DNA of 64,000 nt from Chamaecyparis obtusa (GCA_027943335.1 BSBK01000873.1:248001-312000), one strand, 5' to 3'; numbered from the stretch's first letter, positions 12,867 through 25,035 are shown. Translations and numbers: made by a program. The notes: a model not told the origin generated them from the sequence alone.

Positions 12867-13685
12867 ACACATAACAAAAATAGAGAAACAACAACAATGT
12901 GCAAGGACATAAAATTGGCTTCTTATTATCAACACAAATATGGAATTACAAACCTTCAGAATTACAATATGAAAAGCAACATGGGCATTCCCTTACAATA
13001 TTCTATAGGACTAAGCCTCGAATTATTACCCAGATCTATTACCCAGAACTGCCTTAGACAACACTACGAGCCTTCTTTATATAAGCGATCTCCACCGCTT
13101 GAGAAGGTTCCATAAATTTAACCCTAAGGGCTGACCAAACTTAGAATTATTTTATTTTACAAATTATAACATCAAAGTCAACTCAAAATAACTTTTGAAA
13201 CCTCAACATAAATTTTGAAAGAAAATTATTTTTCGCCATTTTAGGTGACTCAACTTCCGAAGACCATAAGTCATCACCAGGTGCTCCGATTGACTATTAC
13301 AACCCCAATTCAAAAAGACCACGAAGCGCTCTACAGGCTTGACTCGTGCAAGTGCCCGTCACCCAAATTATCAACCTCATCTGGGGCCTCTAAAGCCTTG
13401 AAAAATGAGTTCAAAGTTTCTGTACCCTGTTGCCAATACCGAAAATTTTCAATATCTACAAAGCTAGACTTGGTCTGTCAATGAAACTTTACTTGCAGAC
13501 TGATACAACTGAGATGAACCTCCATATGTGAAATCAAAACATTCTGAGATTTATGACCAACTTACAAAAAATAGCAAGTTTCCATAAATAGTAGCTCTAC
13601 ACAAGATAGCCCTTATTGAATACAAAAACATAAATATTTTTGAGTGATGCAAGATTGCTCTTACACCCAGGATGCTCCTACATCA
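12867..13685 (-). repeat. Ty3 LTR1 (3' LTR of copy 1, 30 bp missing)
   Basis: Matches LTR3 from its 31st base to its end with the same length (819 bp). It ends (plus strand) CTCCTACATCA. The outer 30 bp including TGATGAAGGG are absent, replaced by satellite sequence. A TATATAAA box (minus strand) is at 13076-13083. Confidence 0.9.
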
Positions 13686-13699
13686 GACACCCGAGCTAA

Positions 13700-14960
13700 T
13701 TTGAGAAGTGACCCTGTCATGACTCAGGTGTGCAGAGGAAAACTAAGACGGTCAACCTCCTTCTTTATCAACTATGATGAATCTTCAATAGGTCATCATT
13801 TCCACTTGATTAGATATTCGTCATATGTCCTGTTCCTTATGCTTCTACCAACATGACTATCCAGCATATCTTCAATCTCCTTGGTGTCTGAACTAGTTGC
13901 TGAAATACTCCACTGTGCTGCTATGATCTCATCTTCAACACCTCCTTCATTATACTCTGTCAGATCTGAAATGTTAAACACTGGTGAAATATTTATCTTA
14001 GTAGGCAATTCTACCTTATATGCATTTCCTGAATCATGTTTCTTCAGTATCTTACATGGTCCAAACTTTTTTATTTTTAGCCTTTTATATGTACCAAATA
14101 GAAACCTCTCCTTCCGCAAATGAACCATGACTTCATCTCCAACCTGAAATTCCTTATGCCTCCTTTTCTCATTTGCCTTCACCTTATATTGTGCATTCAT
14201 CTTGGTAATATGCTTCCTCACCTCCCCATGGATGTTCTTCAAGTGTTCTGCAAAATCCTCAGCTTCAGCACTACTTATTTCTCCTTTATCTATCTTCCTT
14301 AATTCAGATGCATTTTTAGGACTGCTATCATAGACAATCTGGAATGGTGATCTACCAGTGCTCCTATTAACAGAATTATTGTATGCAGATTCTGCTTGTG
14401 GTAAAATCAAATCCCATCATGTTGGCTTATCTCCAACCAAACATCTTAGCAAATTCTTCAAACTCCTATTCACCACCTCTATCTGTCCATCAGTCTGTGG
14501 ATGATGTGATGAACTGAACTTCAAATCTGTCTTCAACTTCTTCCACAATGTACGCCAGAAATATCCAAAAAACTTTGTGTCCTGATCTGAAACTATGGTC
14601 TTTGGCAAACTATGAAGTCTCACTACTTCTCTGAAAAATAATTCCGCTACATGAAAAACATCATTAGTCTTCTTGCAGGGAATGAAATGTGCCATCTTTG
14701 AAAATCTGTCAAACACCACAAAAATTGAATCATGTCCCCACTGAGTCCTTGGTAAACCAAGAACAAAGTCCATACTGATATCCTCGCAAGGCTTCTCTGG
14801 TACAGGTAATGGCTGATACAATCCTGTATTTTTCTTCTCTCCTTTTACCATCTGACATAATCTGTAAATCTATACCAACTTCTTCACATCTTTCTGCAAC
14901 TATGGCCAATAATAATTCTCACTAACCAAAGCAAGGGTTTTATCACAACCAAAATATCTA
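13700..14960 (-). pseudogene. Ty3 copy 1 integrase with C-terminal chromodomain
   Basis: This would insert element DNA into the genome; the chromodomain would steer it to histone-marked chromatin. The core (14417-14851) shows [19 protein letters not shown] and [10 protein letters not shown], which give the D, D and E of the integrase triad. The 13796-14410 reading frame carries the C-terminal domain (FQVGDEVMVHLRKERFLFG) and then a chromodomain start (RNRTYDEYLIKWK) cut by TGA where copy 2 reads KWKG. A stop at about 14415 splits core and C-terminus. The N-terminal zinc-binding part before 14851 is badly decayed (LCQMVKG remains). This places the element among plant chromoviruses. Confidence 0.88.
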
Positions 14961-15089
14961 ACCAATCCTCCACTGTGCTTCTCTTTGATGAGATTCTCCC
15001 TCATAGAACTTCTTGGAATGCACAAATGACTCCCTTTGAATAGCATATCATCCTGAATGATAAATCCAATCACTTCATTCTGTCTAGAG

Positions 15090-16480
15090 TAACAGGTTCT
15101 TTACATGCTTTCTAAGCTTCTCCAAAATCAGGATCCTCTGGATACAAATTCTTGAGTTCCTTGAACCCAACCACCTCAATCTGCATCTCTGTCAGCAATA
15201 GTTTCTTTCTGCTAAGAGCATTTGCAACCCTATTAGACTTTCTACTCCTGTGTTTCAAAACAAATATATAACTCTGCAAAAACTCAACCCATTTCAAATG
15301 TCTTTGATTCAATTTTCCTTGACTATTCAAATATTACAAAGCTTGATGATCAGTATACAAAACAAACTCTTTACGAAGCAGATAATGTCTCCACTTCTTT
15401 AATGCCTAAACTATAGCATAAAATTAGTGATCATAAATAGAATATTTCCTCTTGGCATCATTTAACTTCTCATTGAAATAAGCAACAAGTTTACCTTCTT
15501 AGCTCATAACAACTCCTATTGCAGTACCACTAGCATCACAATCTACTTGAAACACCTTATTAAAATCTGGAAGTGCTAAAATAGGTTGTTCTGTAACTTT
15601 CTATTTCAACAATTGAAAACTCTTTTCTGCCCCATTAGTCCACTTAAACTCTTTTCTATCTCCTCTCATGTTTCAGTCAAGGGTCCACAAATACTGCTAA
15701 AATTTCTGATAAACTTTCTATAAAAGATAGCTAGACCATGAAAAGATCTTACCTCAGTAGCACTCCTTGGAGTAGGCCATTCAAGGATAGCCTGCACCTT
15801 CTCTAGGTCCATTTTTAGACCTTCTCCTGAAATTAAAAACTCAAGATACACTAACTCTTTCTTCACAAAATTGCACTTTTTCAAATTAATCAACAATTTC
15901 TCTTCTCTCAGCTTCTCAAATTCCATACGAATATGCATCATATGTTCTTCCAAAGTCTTACCAAAGATCAAAATATCATCTAGGTAAAAAATGACAAACT
16001 TACCCAGAAATTCTTTCAGAACCTAGTTCATGAGCCGTATGAAAGTGCTCGGTGCATTGGTTAGCCCAAAAGGCATGACTAACCACTCATACAGTCCTTT
16101 TTTCTTGAAGGTAGTCTTCCATTCATATCTTTCTCTGATATGAATCTGATGATATCCACTCTTCAGATCTATCTTTAGAAAATACACAGCTCCACTCAAA
16201 CAGTCCATAATATCATCCATTCATGGCAATGGAAACTTGTACTTGATTGTGATCTTGTTTATTGCTCTAGAATCTGTACACATCCTCCATTCTCCATTCT
16301 TCTTTGGTGCTAATACTACTGGTACAACACAGGGACTCAAACTCTCATAGATTAATCCTTTCTGTAACAACTCATGTACTTGTCTGTTCAACTCCTCACT
16401 TTCTGTAGGTGTCATTCTGTGTGCTACCTTATTCAGAAAAATCACTCCTGGGATGAAGTCCATTTGATGACTGGTCTTCC
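15090..16480 (-). pseudogene. Ty3 copy 1 reverse transcriptase and RNase H
   Basis: This would copy element RNA into DNA and degrade the RNA strand. Reverse-transcriptase motifs in order are [20 protein letters not shown] (about 16330-16270), [29 protein letters not shown] and the catalytic YLDDILIF (about 15975-15995). The palm-to-connection region follows ([34 protein letters not shown]). The RNase H part keeps DASGTAIG and ends RHLKWVEFLQSY...KHRSRKSNRVANALSR. Breaks occur at about 16220, 15972 and 15665, and several in the RNase H, so there is no intact protein. Confidence 0.9.
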
Positions 16481-16715
16481 TGACTAGTGGTAGTCCATCA
16501 AGCACATTATCAGATACAATATCGTAAAACTCATTCAACAAATCTGCAAGTTCTACAGGCACATCTTCTACTTCCTCTTTACCAACTTTTGGAATTAAAG
16601 CAAAACATAAATGCTCATGCCTCATACCATCTAGGAAATTTCTTCCATCAACAAAAGTTATTCTTGCACTACCACATACTTTTTCTTCTATGTCATTCAA
16701 TGGCTTTAGCTTATG

Positions 16716-17120
16716 TCACACTCCATCCTTTGTCAGGGAATATGTATTCGCATGACCATCATGTACAACACATCTGTCAAACTGTGATGGTCTACCTAAC
16801 AACATATGACATACATCCATAGATATGATATCACACAGTACCTCATAATGATATCCACCAATCTTGAACTTCACTAGGCATTGTTCATTGACCATGACCT
16901 TGAGGTCATACTGTACCCAAGAAATCTGATATGGATGTGGGTGTTTCTGCCTCTTGAGCTTCAACTTTGTCACCATCTCTTCTGACACCAAATTGTTAGT
17001 TCTTCCACTATCAATAATCACATCACAACATTTACCTTCACACTTGCACCTAGTGCAAAATAAGCTCCTCTTTTGCTCAGGTTCATTCTCACCACTCAAT
17101 AGGACTCTTCTATTAATCAA
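16716..17120 (-). pseudogene. Ty3 copy 1 aspartic protease
   Basis: A 134-codon open stretch. The retropepsin active site reads VIIDSGRTNNLVSEEMV (D-S-G), and DVCHMLLGRPSQFD gives the conserved LLGRP flap-distal motif. It would cleave the gag-pol polyprotein. It lies between the gag zinc knuckle and the reverse transcriptase, as expected. A stop around 16710 separates it from the RT entry segment (MNDIEEKVCGSARITFV), which is in a separate open stretch ending at 16221. Confidence 0.9.
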
Positions 17121-17199
17121 TGTTTCTCCTCTTTCAGCATCTTCAGAATTTGATGATCTAACATCTTCATCTACATGTGCAACTCTGGCCTATCCTTCA

Positions 17200-18222
17200 T
17201 TTCTCTTGTTTGTTCTTCCTTGGTGCTGAAGACATTCAAATGCCCTATGACCTTCTTCTCCATAGTGAAAACTTGTTCCATAGAAGCCACCTCTTCCAGA
17301 TCCTTATCCTCTTCCTCTTCCTCTCTGATCTCTATTATTCTGATCCTGGAAGCAATTGGAATTATTTCATCGCTGATTCTGACTGCTACTAGCCTCATCC
17401 TTCTTTTTCAGATCTTCATTTCAGCCACCATATGATCATCCACCAGATCATCCACCGCGACCTCTTCCATTTTGTCTGCTCTCAAACTTCTTGTTCAACT
17501 TTTCCCTCTACTCTTAGGGAAAACTGGTATGCCTCTTCAATATTGTTCATTCGAACCAAATTCAGCTCCTGCTGAATGCTCGGCCTCAACCCATTAAGGT
17601 AACGAGCAACTTTTTCCTTATCAGCTTCTGCATGGACTGTTTTGATGAGGAGCCAATAGAACTCTTCAGTATACTCTTGAACAGATCTTCCTGCTTGCTT
17701 CAAACTTTGCATTTTCTTTAGTAGGTCAAGCTCATAATCAACAAGAATGAACTGTTTCAATTTTAACACCATCCGATCCCATCTTGTGATTTTATCTTTC
17801 CCTCTTTTATTTCACTTCAACTAAATCTCTTTCCACCAGATCTTCACATGACCTTTTAGTCTGGCCTTCGTAAATTTGACCCTATCAGGATCCTCAATAT
17901 CTTCATACTCAAAATATTCCTCACATTCATTGATCTAGTCGATCAATTCTTCTGGGTTAAGATTTCCAAAAAATGTAGGAACCTCAATCTTAGGTCTTTT
18001 CCCAATCTTGGAAATGGCCCGAAAAAGTCTTTCTTTCTCCTGGTTCACAATTTTGACTTCTCCTTTTTGATATTCTTCAGCTTCATCCTTGCTTTTGTCT
18101 CTGACATTAAGATTCATTCCTCTCTAAATCTCTTCTTTCAATGCTCACACTTGCTTCTGGAGCGCTCTAACCTCAGGTGTTACAACACCAGCCCTTTCGC
18201 CACATTCCCTTCATGGAGGCAT
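17200..18222 (-). pseudogene. Ty3 copy 1 gag
   Basis: The probable start is ATG at 18222, followed by MPP and a TGA that copy 2 shares. The body (18117-17935 and 17772-17482) has ERLFRAISKIGKRPKIEVPT and the Ty3 gag core LKKMQSLKQAGRSVQEYTEE...RYLNGLRPSIQQELNL. A zinc knuckle follows near 17210-17270 but reads SFHYGEEGHRAFEC, so two of the CCHC cysteines are lost. A TAG after EELID (about 17938) is also shared with copy 2 and stands where a Trp codon is likely. Gag would build the particle. Not functional as read. Confidence 0.85.
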
Positions 18223-18310
18223 TTTCACGATGCACACTGAAACCATAACCACAGTCCTGATGCAAACTACCTCATCGTCAGTGATCTGCTTACACACTTA
18301 GGAACTCCTA

Positions 18311-18321
18311 CTCTGATACCA
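18311..18321 (-). other. primer binding site, Ty3 copy 1
   Basis: The minus strand reads TGGTATCAGAG two bases inside LTR2. This is complementary to the 3' end of initiator tRNA-Met and marks LTR2 as the 5' LTR of copy 1. Confidence 0.9.
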
Positions 18322-18323
18322 CT

Positions 18324-19172
18324 TGATGAAGGGTGCTCCCCTTAATACCACTAACACATAATAGAAACAGAAAAATAATAACAATGTGCAAGGACTAAAA
18401 ATTAGCTTCTTATTATCTCCACAAATGTGGAATTACAAACTTTCAGAATTACAATATGCAAAGCCACATGGGCATTCCCTTAAAATATTATGTAGGACTA
18501 AGCTTCGAATTATTACCCAGATCTACTACCCAGAACTTCCCTAGATAACACTACAGACCTTCTTTATATAGGTGATTTCCACCACCCGAGAAAGTTCCAA
18601 AAATTTAACCCTAAGGGCTGACCAAACTTAAAATTATTTTATTTTACAATTTATAACATCAAAGTCCGCTCAAAATAAATTTTGAAACCTGAACATAAAT
18701 TTTGAAGAAAAAATATTTTTCACCATTTGAGGTGACTCAACTTCCGAAGACCATAAGTCATTGCCAGTTTCTTCGATTGACTATTACAACCCCAATTTGG
18801 AAAGGCCATGAAGCCCTCTATAAGCTTGACTCGCGCAAGCACCCGTAACCCAAATTCTTGAACTTATCCAGGGCCTCTAAAGCCTTCAAAACTAATTTCA
18901 AAGTTTCTGTACCTTGCTGCCAATACCGAAAATCTTCAATATCTACAAAGCTAGACTTGATTTGTCAATGAAACTTTACTAGCAAGTTGATACGACTGAG
19001 ATGAACCTCTATATGTGAAATCGAAACATTCTGAGATTTATGACCAAGTTAAAAAAAATAGCAAGTTTCCATAAATATTAGCTCTACACAAAATAGCCCT
19101 TATTGAATATAAAAACAAAAATATTTTTGGGTGATGCAAGATTGCTCTTACACCCAGGATGCTCCTGCATCA
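18324..19172 (-). repeat. Ty3 LTR2, shared central LTR
   Basis: 849 bp, TGATGCAGGAGCATCC...CCCTTCATCA on the minus strand, the same length as LTR3. It serves as 5' LTR of copy 1 and 3' LTR of copy 2. A TATATAAA box (minus strand) is at 18563-18570. It differs from LTR3 by roughly 10% by eye. Confidence 0.92.
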
Positions 19173-19189
19173 GACACCCGTGGTAATTT

Positions 19190-20340
19190 GAGAAGTGACC
19201 CTGTCATGACTCAGGTGTGTAGAGGAAAGCCAAGATGGTCAACCTCCATATTTGTCAACCATGATGAATCTTCAACATGTCATCCTTTCCACTTGACCAA
19301 ATATTCATCATATGTCCTATTCCTTGTGCTTCTACCAACATGACTATCCACTATATCTTCAATCTCCTTAGTGTCTGAACTAGTTGCTGGAATACTCCAC
19401 TGTGCTGCTATGATCTCATCTTCAACACCTCCTTCATGATACTTTGTCAGATATAAAATGTTAAACACTGGTGAAATATTTAGCTGAGTAGGCAATTCTA
19501 CCTCATATGCATTTCCTGAATCATGTTTCTTCAGTATCTTACATGGTCCAAACTTTTTCATTTTTAGCCTTTTATATGTACCAACTAGAAACCGCTCCTT
19601 CTGCAAATGAAGCATGACTTCATCTCCAACCTGAAATTCTTTATGCCTCCTTTTCTCATCTGCCTTCACCTTATATTGCACATTCATCTTGGTAATATGC
19701 TTCCTCACCTCCCCATGGATGTTCTTCAAGTGTTCTACAAAATCCTCAGCTTCAGCACTACTTATTTCTCCTTTATCTATCTTCCTTAATTCAGATGCAT
19801 TTCTAGGACTGCTACCATATACAATCTGGAATGGTTATCTACCAGTGCTCCTGTTAACAGAATTATTGTATGCAAATTCTACCTGTGGTAAAATCAAATC
19901 CCATCCTGTTGGCTTATCTCCAACCAAACATCTCAGAAAATTCTCCAAACTCTTATTCACCACCTCTATTTGTCCATCAGTTTGTGGATGATGTGATGAA
20001 TTGAACTTCAAATCTTTCGTCAACTTCTTCCACAATGTACGCTAGAAATATCTAACAAACTTTGTGTCCTGATCTGAAACTATGGTCTTTGGAAAACCAT
20101 GGAGTCTCACTACTTTTCTAAAAAATAATTCCGCTACATGAACAACATCATTAGTCTTCTTGTAGGGAATGAAATGTTCCATCTTTGAAAATCTGTCAAC
20201 CACCACAAAAATTGAATCATGTCCCCACTGAGTCCTCGGTAAACCAAGAACAAAGTCCATACTGATATCCTCCCAAGGCTTCTCAGGTACAGGTAATGAC
20301 CAAAGCAAGAGTTTTATCATGACCAAAATGTCCAGCCAAT
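19190..20340 (-). pseudogene. Ty3 copy 2 integrase with chromodomain
   Basis: Same protein as in copy 1. The core spans 20326-19835 with [19 protein letters not shown] and [10 protein letters not shown]; a stop near 20039 splits it. The C-terminal part (19729-19280) carries FQVGDEVMLHLQKERFLVG and a better chromodomain: RNRTYDEYLVKWKG, then VEDSSW. Compared with copy 1, ~113 bp (14812-14924 of copy 1) are missing at about 20298, which removes the segment joining the zinc-binding N-terminus to the core. This copy therefore could not make a complete integrase even without its stops. Confidence 0.88.
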
Positions 20341-20419
20341 CCTCTGCTATGCTTCTCTTTGATGAGATTCTCCCTCATAGAACTTCTTGGAATGCACAAA
20401 TGACTCCCTCTGAATAGCA

Positions 20420-22079
20420 TATCATCCTAAATGATAAAATCCAACCACTTTGTTCTATTTAGAGTAACAGGTTCTTTACATGCTTTCCAAACTTCTCCAA
20501 AATCAGAATCCTCTGGATACAAATTCTTGAGTTCCTTGAACCCAGCCCCCTTAATCTGCATCTCTGTCAGCAATAGTTTCCTTCTGCTAAGAGCATCTGC
20601 AACCCTGTTATAATTTCTACTCCTGTGTTTCAAAACAAATGTATAACTCTGCAAAAACTCAACCCATTTCAAATGCCTTTGATTTAATTTTCCTTGACTA
20701 TTCAAATATTGCAAAACTTGATTATCAGTATACAAAACAAACTCCTTAGGAAGTAGATAATGTCTCCACTTCTTTAATGCCTGAACTATAGCATAAAATT
20801 CCTAATCATAAACAAAATATTTCCTCTTTGCATCATTTAACTTCTCACTAAAATAATCAACAGGTTTACCTTCTGGGCTCATAACAGCTCCTATTGCAGT
20901 ACCACTAGCATCACAATCTACTTGAAACACCTTATTAAAATCTAGAATTGCTAAAACAGGTTGTTCTGTAACTTTCTGTTTCAACAATTGGAAACTCTTT
21001 TCTACCCTATTAGTCCACTTAAACTCTTTTCTATCCCCTCTCATTGTTTCAATCAAGGGTCCACAAATACTGCTAAATTTTTTGATAAACTTTCTCTAAA
21101 AGCTAGCTAGACAGTGAAAAGATCTTACCTCAGTAGCACTCCTTGGAGTAGGCCATTCAAGGATAGCCTGCACCTTCTCTGGGTCCATTTTTAGACCTTC
21201 TCCCGAAACTACAAACCCAAGATACACTAACTCTTTCTTCACAAAAATGCACTTCTTCAAATTAATCAACAATTTCTGTTCTCTCAGCTTCTCAAATGCC
21301 ATACAAATATGCATCATATGCTCCTCCAATGTCTTACTAAAGATCAAAATATCATCTAGGTAAACAATGACAAACTTACCCAGAAATTCTTTTAGAACCT
21401 CGTTCATAAGCCGCATGAAAGTGCTTGGTGCATTGCTTAGCCCAAAAGGCATGACTAACCACTCATACAGTCCTTCCTTTGTCTTGAAGGCAGTCTTTCA
21501 TTCATCTCCTTCTCTGATCCAAATATGATGATATCCACTCTTCAGATCTATCTTTGAAAAATACATAGCTCCACTCAAACAGTCCATAATATCATCCATT
21601 CGTGGCAATGGAAACCTATACTTGATTGTGATCTTGTTTATTGCTCTAAAATCTGTACACATCCTCCATTCTCCATTCTTCTTTGGTGCTAATACCACTG
21701 GTACAGCACAGGGACTCAGACTCTCACAAATCAATCCTTTCTGTAACAACTCATGTACTTATCTGTTCAACTCCTCACTTTCTGCAGGTGTCATTTTGTG
21801 TGCTGTCTTATTCGGCAAACTCGCTCTTGGGATCAAGTCCATTTGATGACTGATCTTCCTGACTGGTGGTAATCCATCATGCACATTATCGAATACAATA
21901 TCCTGAAGCGCATTCAATAAATCTGTAACTTCTACAGGAACATCTTCTACTTCCTCTTTACCAGCTTTTGGAATTAAAGCAAAACATACATGCTCATGCC
22001 TCATACCATCTAGAAAATTTTTTCCATCAACAAAAGTTATTCTTGCACTACCACATACCCTTTCTTCTGTGTCATTCAA
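20420..22079 (-). pseudogene. Ty3 copy 2 reverse transcriptase and RNase H
   Basis: Motifs run in order from high to low coordinates: VCGSARITFVDGKNF (22050), [20 protein letters not shown] (21680), [38 protein letters not shown] (21450), catalytic [10 protein letters not shown] (about 21370), [16 protein letters not shown], then RNase H with [19 protein letters not shown] (20930) and YTDNQVLQYLNSQGKLNQRH (20725). Four frame breaks or stops are visible (about 21755, 21495, 21095, 20800). It is slightly better preserved than copy 1. Confidence 0.9.
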
Positions 22080-22089
22080 TGGCTTTAGC

Positions 22090-22530
22090 TTATGTCACAC
22101 TCTAACCTTTGTTAGGGAATAGGTATTTGCATGACAATAATTTACAACACATCTGTCAAATTGCCATGGTCTACCTAACAACATATGACATACATCCATA
22201 GATATGATATCACATAGTACCTCATCATGATATCCTCCAATCTTGAACTTCACTAGGCATTGTTCATTGACCATGACCTTGTGGTCATCCTATACCCAGG
22301 AAATCCAATATGGATGTGGGTGTTTCTACCTCTTGAGCTTCAACTTTATCACCATCTCTTCTGACACCAAATTGTTAGTGCTTCCACTATCAATAATCAC
22401 ATCACAATATTTACCTTCACACTTGCACTTGGTGCGAAACAGGCTCCTCCTTTTCTTAAGTTCATTCTCACCACTCAATAGGACTCTTCTGTTAATCAAC
22501 GTTTCTCCTCTTTCAGCATCTTCAAAATTT
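22090..22530 (-). pseudogene. Ty3 copy 2 aspartic protease
   Basis: Homologous to 16716-17120. The active site reads VIIDSGSTNNLVSEEM (canonical D-S-G-S, unlike D-S-G-R in copy 1) and the distal motif MDVCHMLLGRPWQFD is present. In-frame stops fall in the KLKLKR*KHPHP and ISWV*DD segments, so it is broken. Confidence 0.85.
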
Positions 22531-22559
22531 GATGATCTAGCATCTTCATCTACATGTGC

Positions 22560-23607
22560 AACTCTAGCCTGGCCTTCATTTCTCTTGTCTGTTCTTCCTT
22601 GGTGCTGGGGACATTCAAATGCCCTATGAACTTCTTCTCCATAGTGAAAACATGTTCCATAGAAGCCACCTCTTCCAGATCCTTGTCCTCTTCCTCTTCC
22701 TCTCTAATCTCTATTATTCTGATCCTGGAAGTGATTAGAATTATTTCCTCACTGATTCTGACTGCTACTGGCCTGATCCTTCTTTTTTTGGATCTTCATT
22801 TCGGCCACCATATGATCATCCACCAGATCGTCCATTGCGACGTCTTTCATTTTGTCTGCTCTCAAACTTCTTGTTCAACTTTTCCTCTACTTTTGGGGAA
22901 AATTGGTATGCCTCTTCAATACTATTCATTCGAACCAGATTCATCTCCTCCTGAATGCTTGGCCTCAACCCATTAAGGTAACGGGAAAATTTCTTCTTAT
23001 CAGCTTCTGCATGGCCTATCCTGATGAGGAGCTGATAGAACTCCTCAGTATACTCTTGAAAAGATCTTCCTGCTTGCTTCAAACTTTGCATTTTCTTTAG
23101 TAGGTCAAGATCATAATCAACATGAATGAACTGTCGCTTTAATTTATCCACCATTTGATCCCATCTTGTGATTTTATCTTTCCCTCTTCTATTTCGCTCC
23201 AATTGAATATCTTGCCACTAGATCTTCGCATGACTATTCAGTCTGGCCTTCACAAATTTGACCCTATCAAGATCCTCAACATCTTCATACTCAAAATATT
23301 CCTCACATTCATTGATCTAGTTGATCAATTCTTTTGGGTTAAGATTTCTAGAAAATGTAGGAACGTCAATCTTAGGTCTTTTCCCAGTCTTGGAAATGGC
23401 CCAAAAAAGTCTTTCTTCCTCCTGGTTCACAATTTCAACTTCTCCTTCTTGATATTCTTCTTTGGCTTCATCCTCGCTTTTGTCTCTGACATTAAGATTC
23501 ATTCCTCTCTGAATCTCTTCTTGCAATGCTCGCACTTGCTTCTGGAGTGCTCTAACCTCAGGTGTTACAACACCAGCCCTTCTGCCACGTTCTCTTCATG
23601 GAGGCAT
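22560..23607 (-). pseudogene. Ty3 copy 2 gag
   Basis: Starts at ATG 23607 as MPP followed by TGA, as in copy 1. Downstream segments are RGMNLNVRDKSEDEAKEEYQ (23486), ERLFWAISKTGKRPKIDVPT, and the gag core KKMQSLKQAGRSFQEYTEE...YLNGLRPSIQEEMNL (23100-22920). The zinc knuckle at about 22612-22653 reads CFHYGEEVHRAFEC: the second Cys is Tyr but the rest is kept. A TAG after KELIN (about 23320) is shared with copy 1. Confidence 0.85.
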
Positions 23608-23695
23608 TTTCATGATGCCCACTGAAATCCTAACCATGGTCCTAGTGCAAATTGCCTCATAGTCGATGATCTGCTTACACACTCAGGAAATTCCG

Positions 23696-23706
23696 CTCTG
23701 ATACCA
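23696..23706 (-). other. primer binding site, Ty3 copy 2
   Basis: The minus strand reads TGGTATCAGAG two bases inside LTR3. Same tRNA-Met primer as copy 1, so LTR3 is the 5' LTR of copy 2. Confidence 0.9.
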
Positions 23707-23708
23707 CT

Positions 23709-24557
23709 TGATGAAGGGTGCTCCCCTTAATACCACAAACACATAACATAAACAGAGAAACAACAATAATGTGCAAGGACAAAAAATTGGCTTCTTATTA
23801 TCTCCACAAATGTGGAATTATAAACTTTTAGAATTACAATATGCAAAGCCACATGGGCATTCGCTTACAATATTCTGTAGGACTAAGCTTCAAATTATTA
23901 CCTAGATCTACTACCCAGGACTGCCCTAGACAACACTACGGGCCTTCTTTATATAGGTGATTTCCACTGCCCGAGAAGGTTTTAGAAATTTAACCCTAAG
24001 GGCCAACCAAACTTAGAATTATTTTATTTTACAATTTATAACATCAAAGTCGGCTCAAAATAACTTTTGAAACCCGAACATAAATTTTGAAGGAAAATTA
24101 TTTTCTGCCATTTGAGGTGACTCAACTTCTAAAGACCATAAGTCATCGCCAGTTGCTCTGATTGACTATTACAACCCCATTTCAGAAAGGCCACGAGGTG
24201 TTCTACAGGCTTGACTCGCACAAGCGCTAATCACCCAAATTCTTGACCTCATTTGGGGCGTCTAAAGCCTTCAAAACTGAGTTCAAAGTTTCTGTACCCT
24301 GTTGCCAATACCAAAAATCTTCAATATCTAGAAAGCTAGACTTGATCTGTCAATGAAAATTTACTGGCAGGCTGATACGACTGAGATGAACCTCCATATG
24401 TGAAATCAAAACATTCTGAGATTTATGACCAACTTACAAAAAATAGCAAGTTTCCATAAATAGCAGCTCTACACAAGATAGCCCTTATTGAATACAAAAA
24501 CAAAAATATTTTTGGGTGATGCAAGATTGCTCTTACACCCAGGATGCTCCTACATCA
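23709..24557 (-). repeat. Ty3 LTR3 (5' LTR of copy 2)
   Basis: 849 bp with complete TG...CA ends on the minus strand (TGATGTAGGAGCATCC...CTTCATCA). A TATATAAA box (minus strand) is at 23948-23955. The flank at 24558-24562 is ATGTG. The partner flank is lost because LTR1 is truncated. Confidence 0.92.
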
Positions 24558-25035
24558 ATGTGTTTGATCAACTCTTTTGATCTAGAAGAAGTTGTAAGGT
24601 TCCATTTGAGTAGGCCCTATTTGTGTGACCCTAGAAACAAGGGTTTGGTGACTAGAAGAATGGGTAGGTGATGAGACCTTAAAAAATTGAAAATATTTTG
24701 TTTTTAAACGTTATGAAAGATTATTTCTTGGCTAGGAGGTTGGGGAGTGAATATTTATATGTGTTTATTTGTAATGGAGATGAAATTAGGCCTAGTTGGT
24801 GACAACCAGGGTATTGGATCTACTAGATGGTCCAAAGGAGTCTATCTTGGGGTTTGGGTAGGATTTATAGAACCCAAAAGGGTATCTAAAACAATCAAGA
24901 GAACTTCCTTTAGTCATTTGGGAGGATTTGGAGAAAAAGGCTGATTTGTGACTAGTGAGGGCTACTAGCCTAGAAGGCTAATGGAGTGGATTGGGTTGAA
25001 GATCACTTGACCAGACTTGGAGGGCTAGTGGAATA
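24558..25035 (+). repeat. right arm of the inverted repeat
   Basis: The reverse complement of this segment matches 7925-8410. The match begins at the first base after LTR3. The same sequence family recurs in direct orientation at about 26395-26795 (listed separately). Confidence 0.75.

Larger units (their letters stand above)
12867..24557 (-). mobile_element. two Ty3 chromoviruses in tandem sharing an LTR
   Basis: The order on the plus strand is LTR1 (12867-13685), internal 1 (13686-18323), LTR2 (18324-19172), internal 2 (19173-23708), LTR3 (23709-24557). Both internal regions run on the minus strand in the order primer site, gag, protease, reverse transcriptase-RNase H, integrase, chromodomain, which is the Ty3/gypsy order. 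Both have many stops and frameshifts, so neither is active. LTR1 lacks the terminal 30 bp and abuts a satellite monomer, so no target duplication can be checked. Confidence 0.9.

Noticed and set aside
22243..23625. Plus-strand ORFs of 128-156 codons over the Ty3 copies
   Set aside because: Antisense to gag and protease with Ser/Leu-rich composition; no independent motif.
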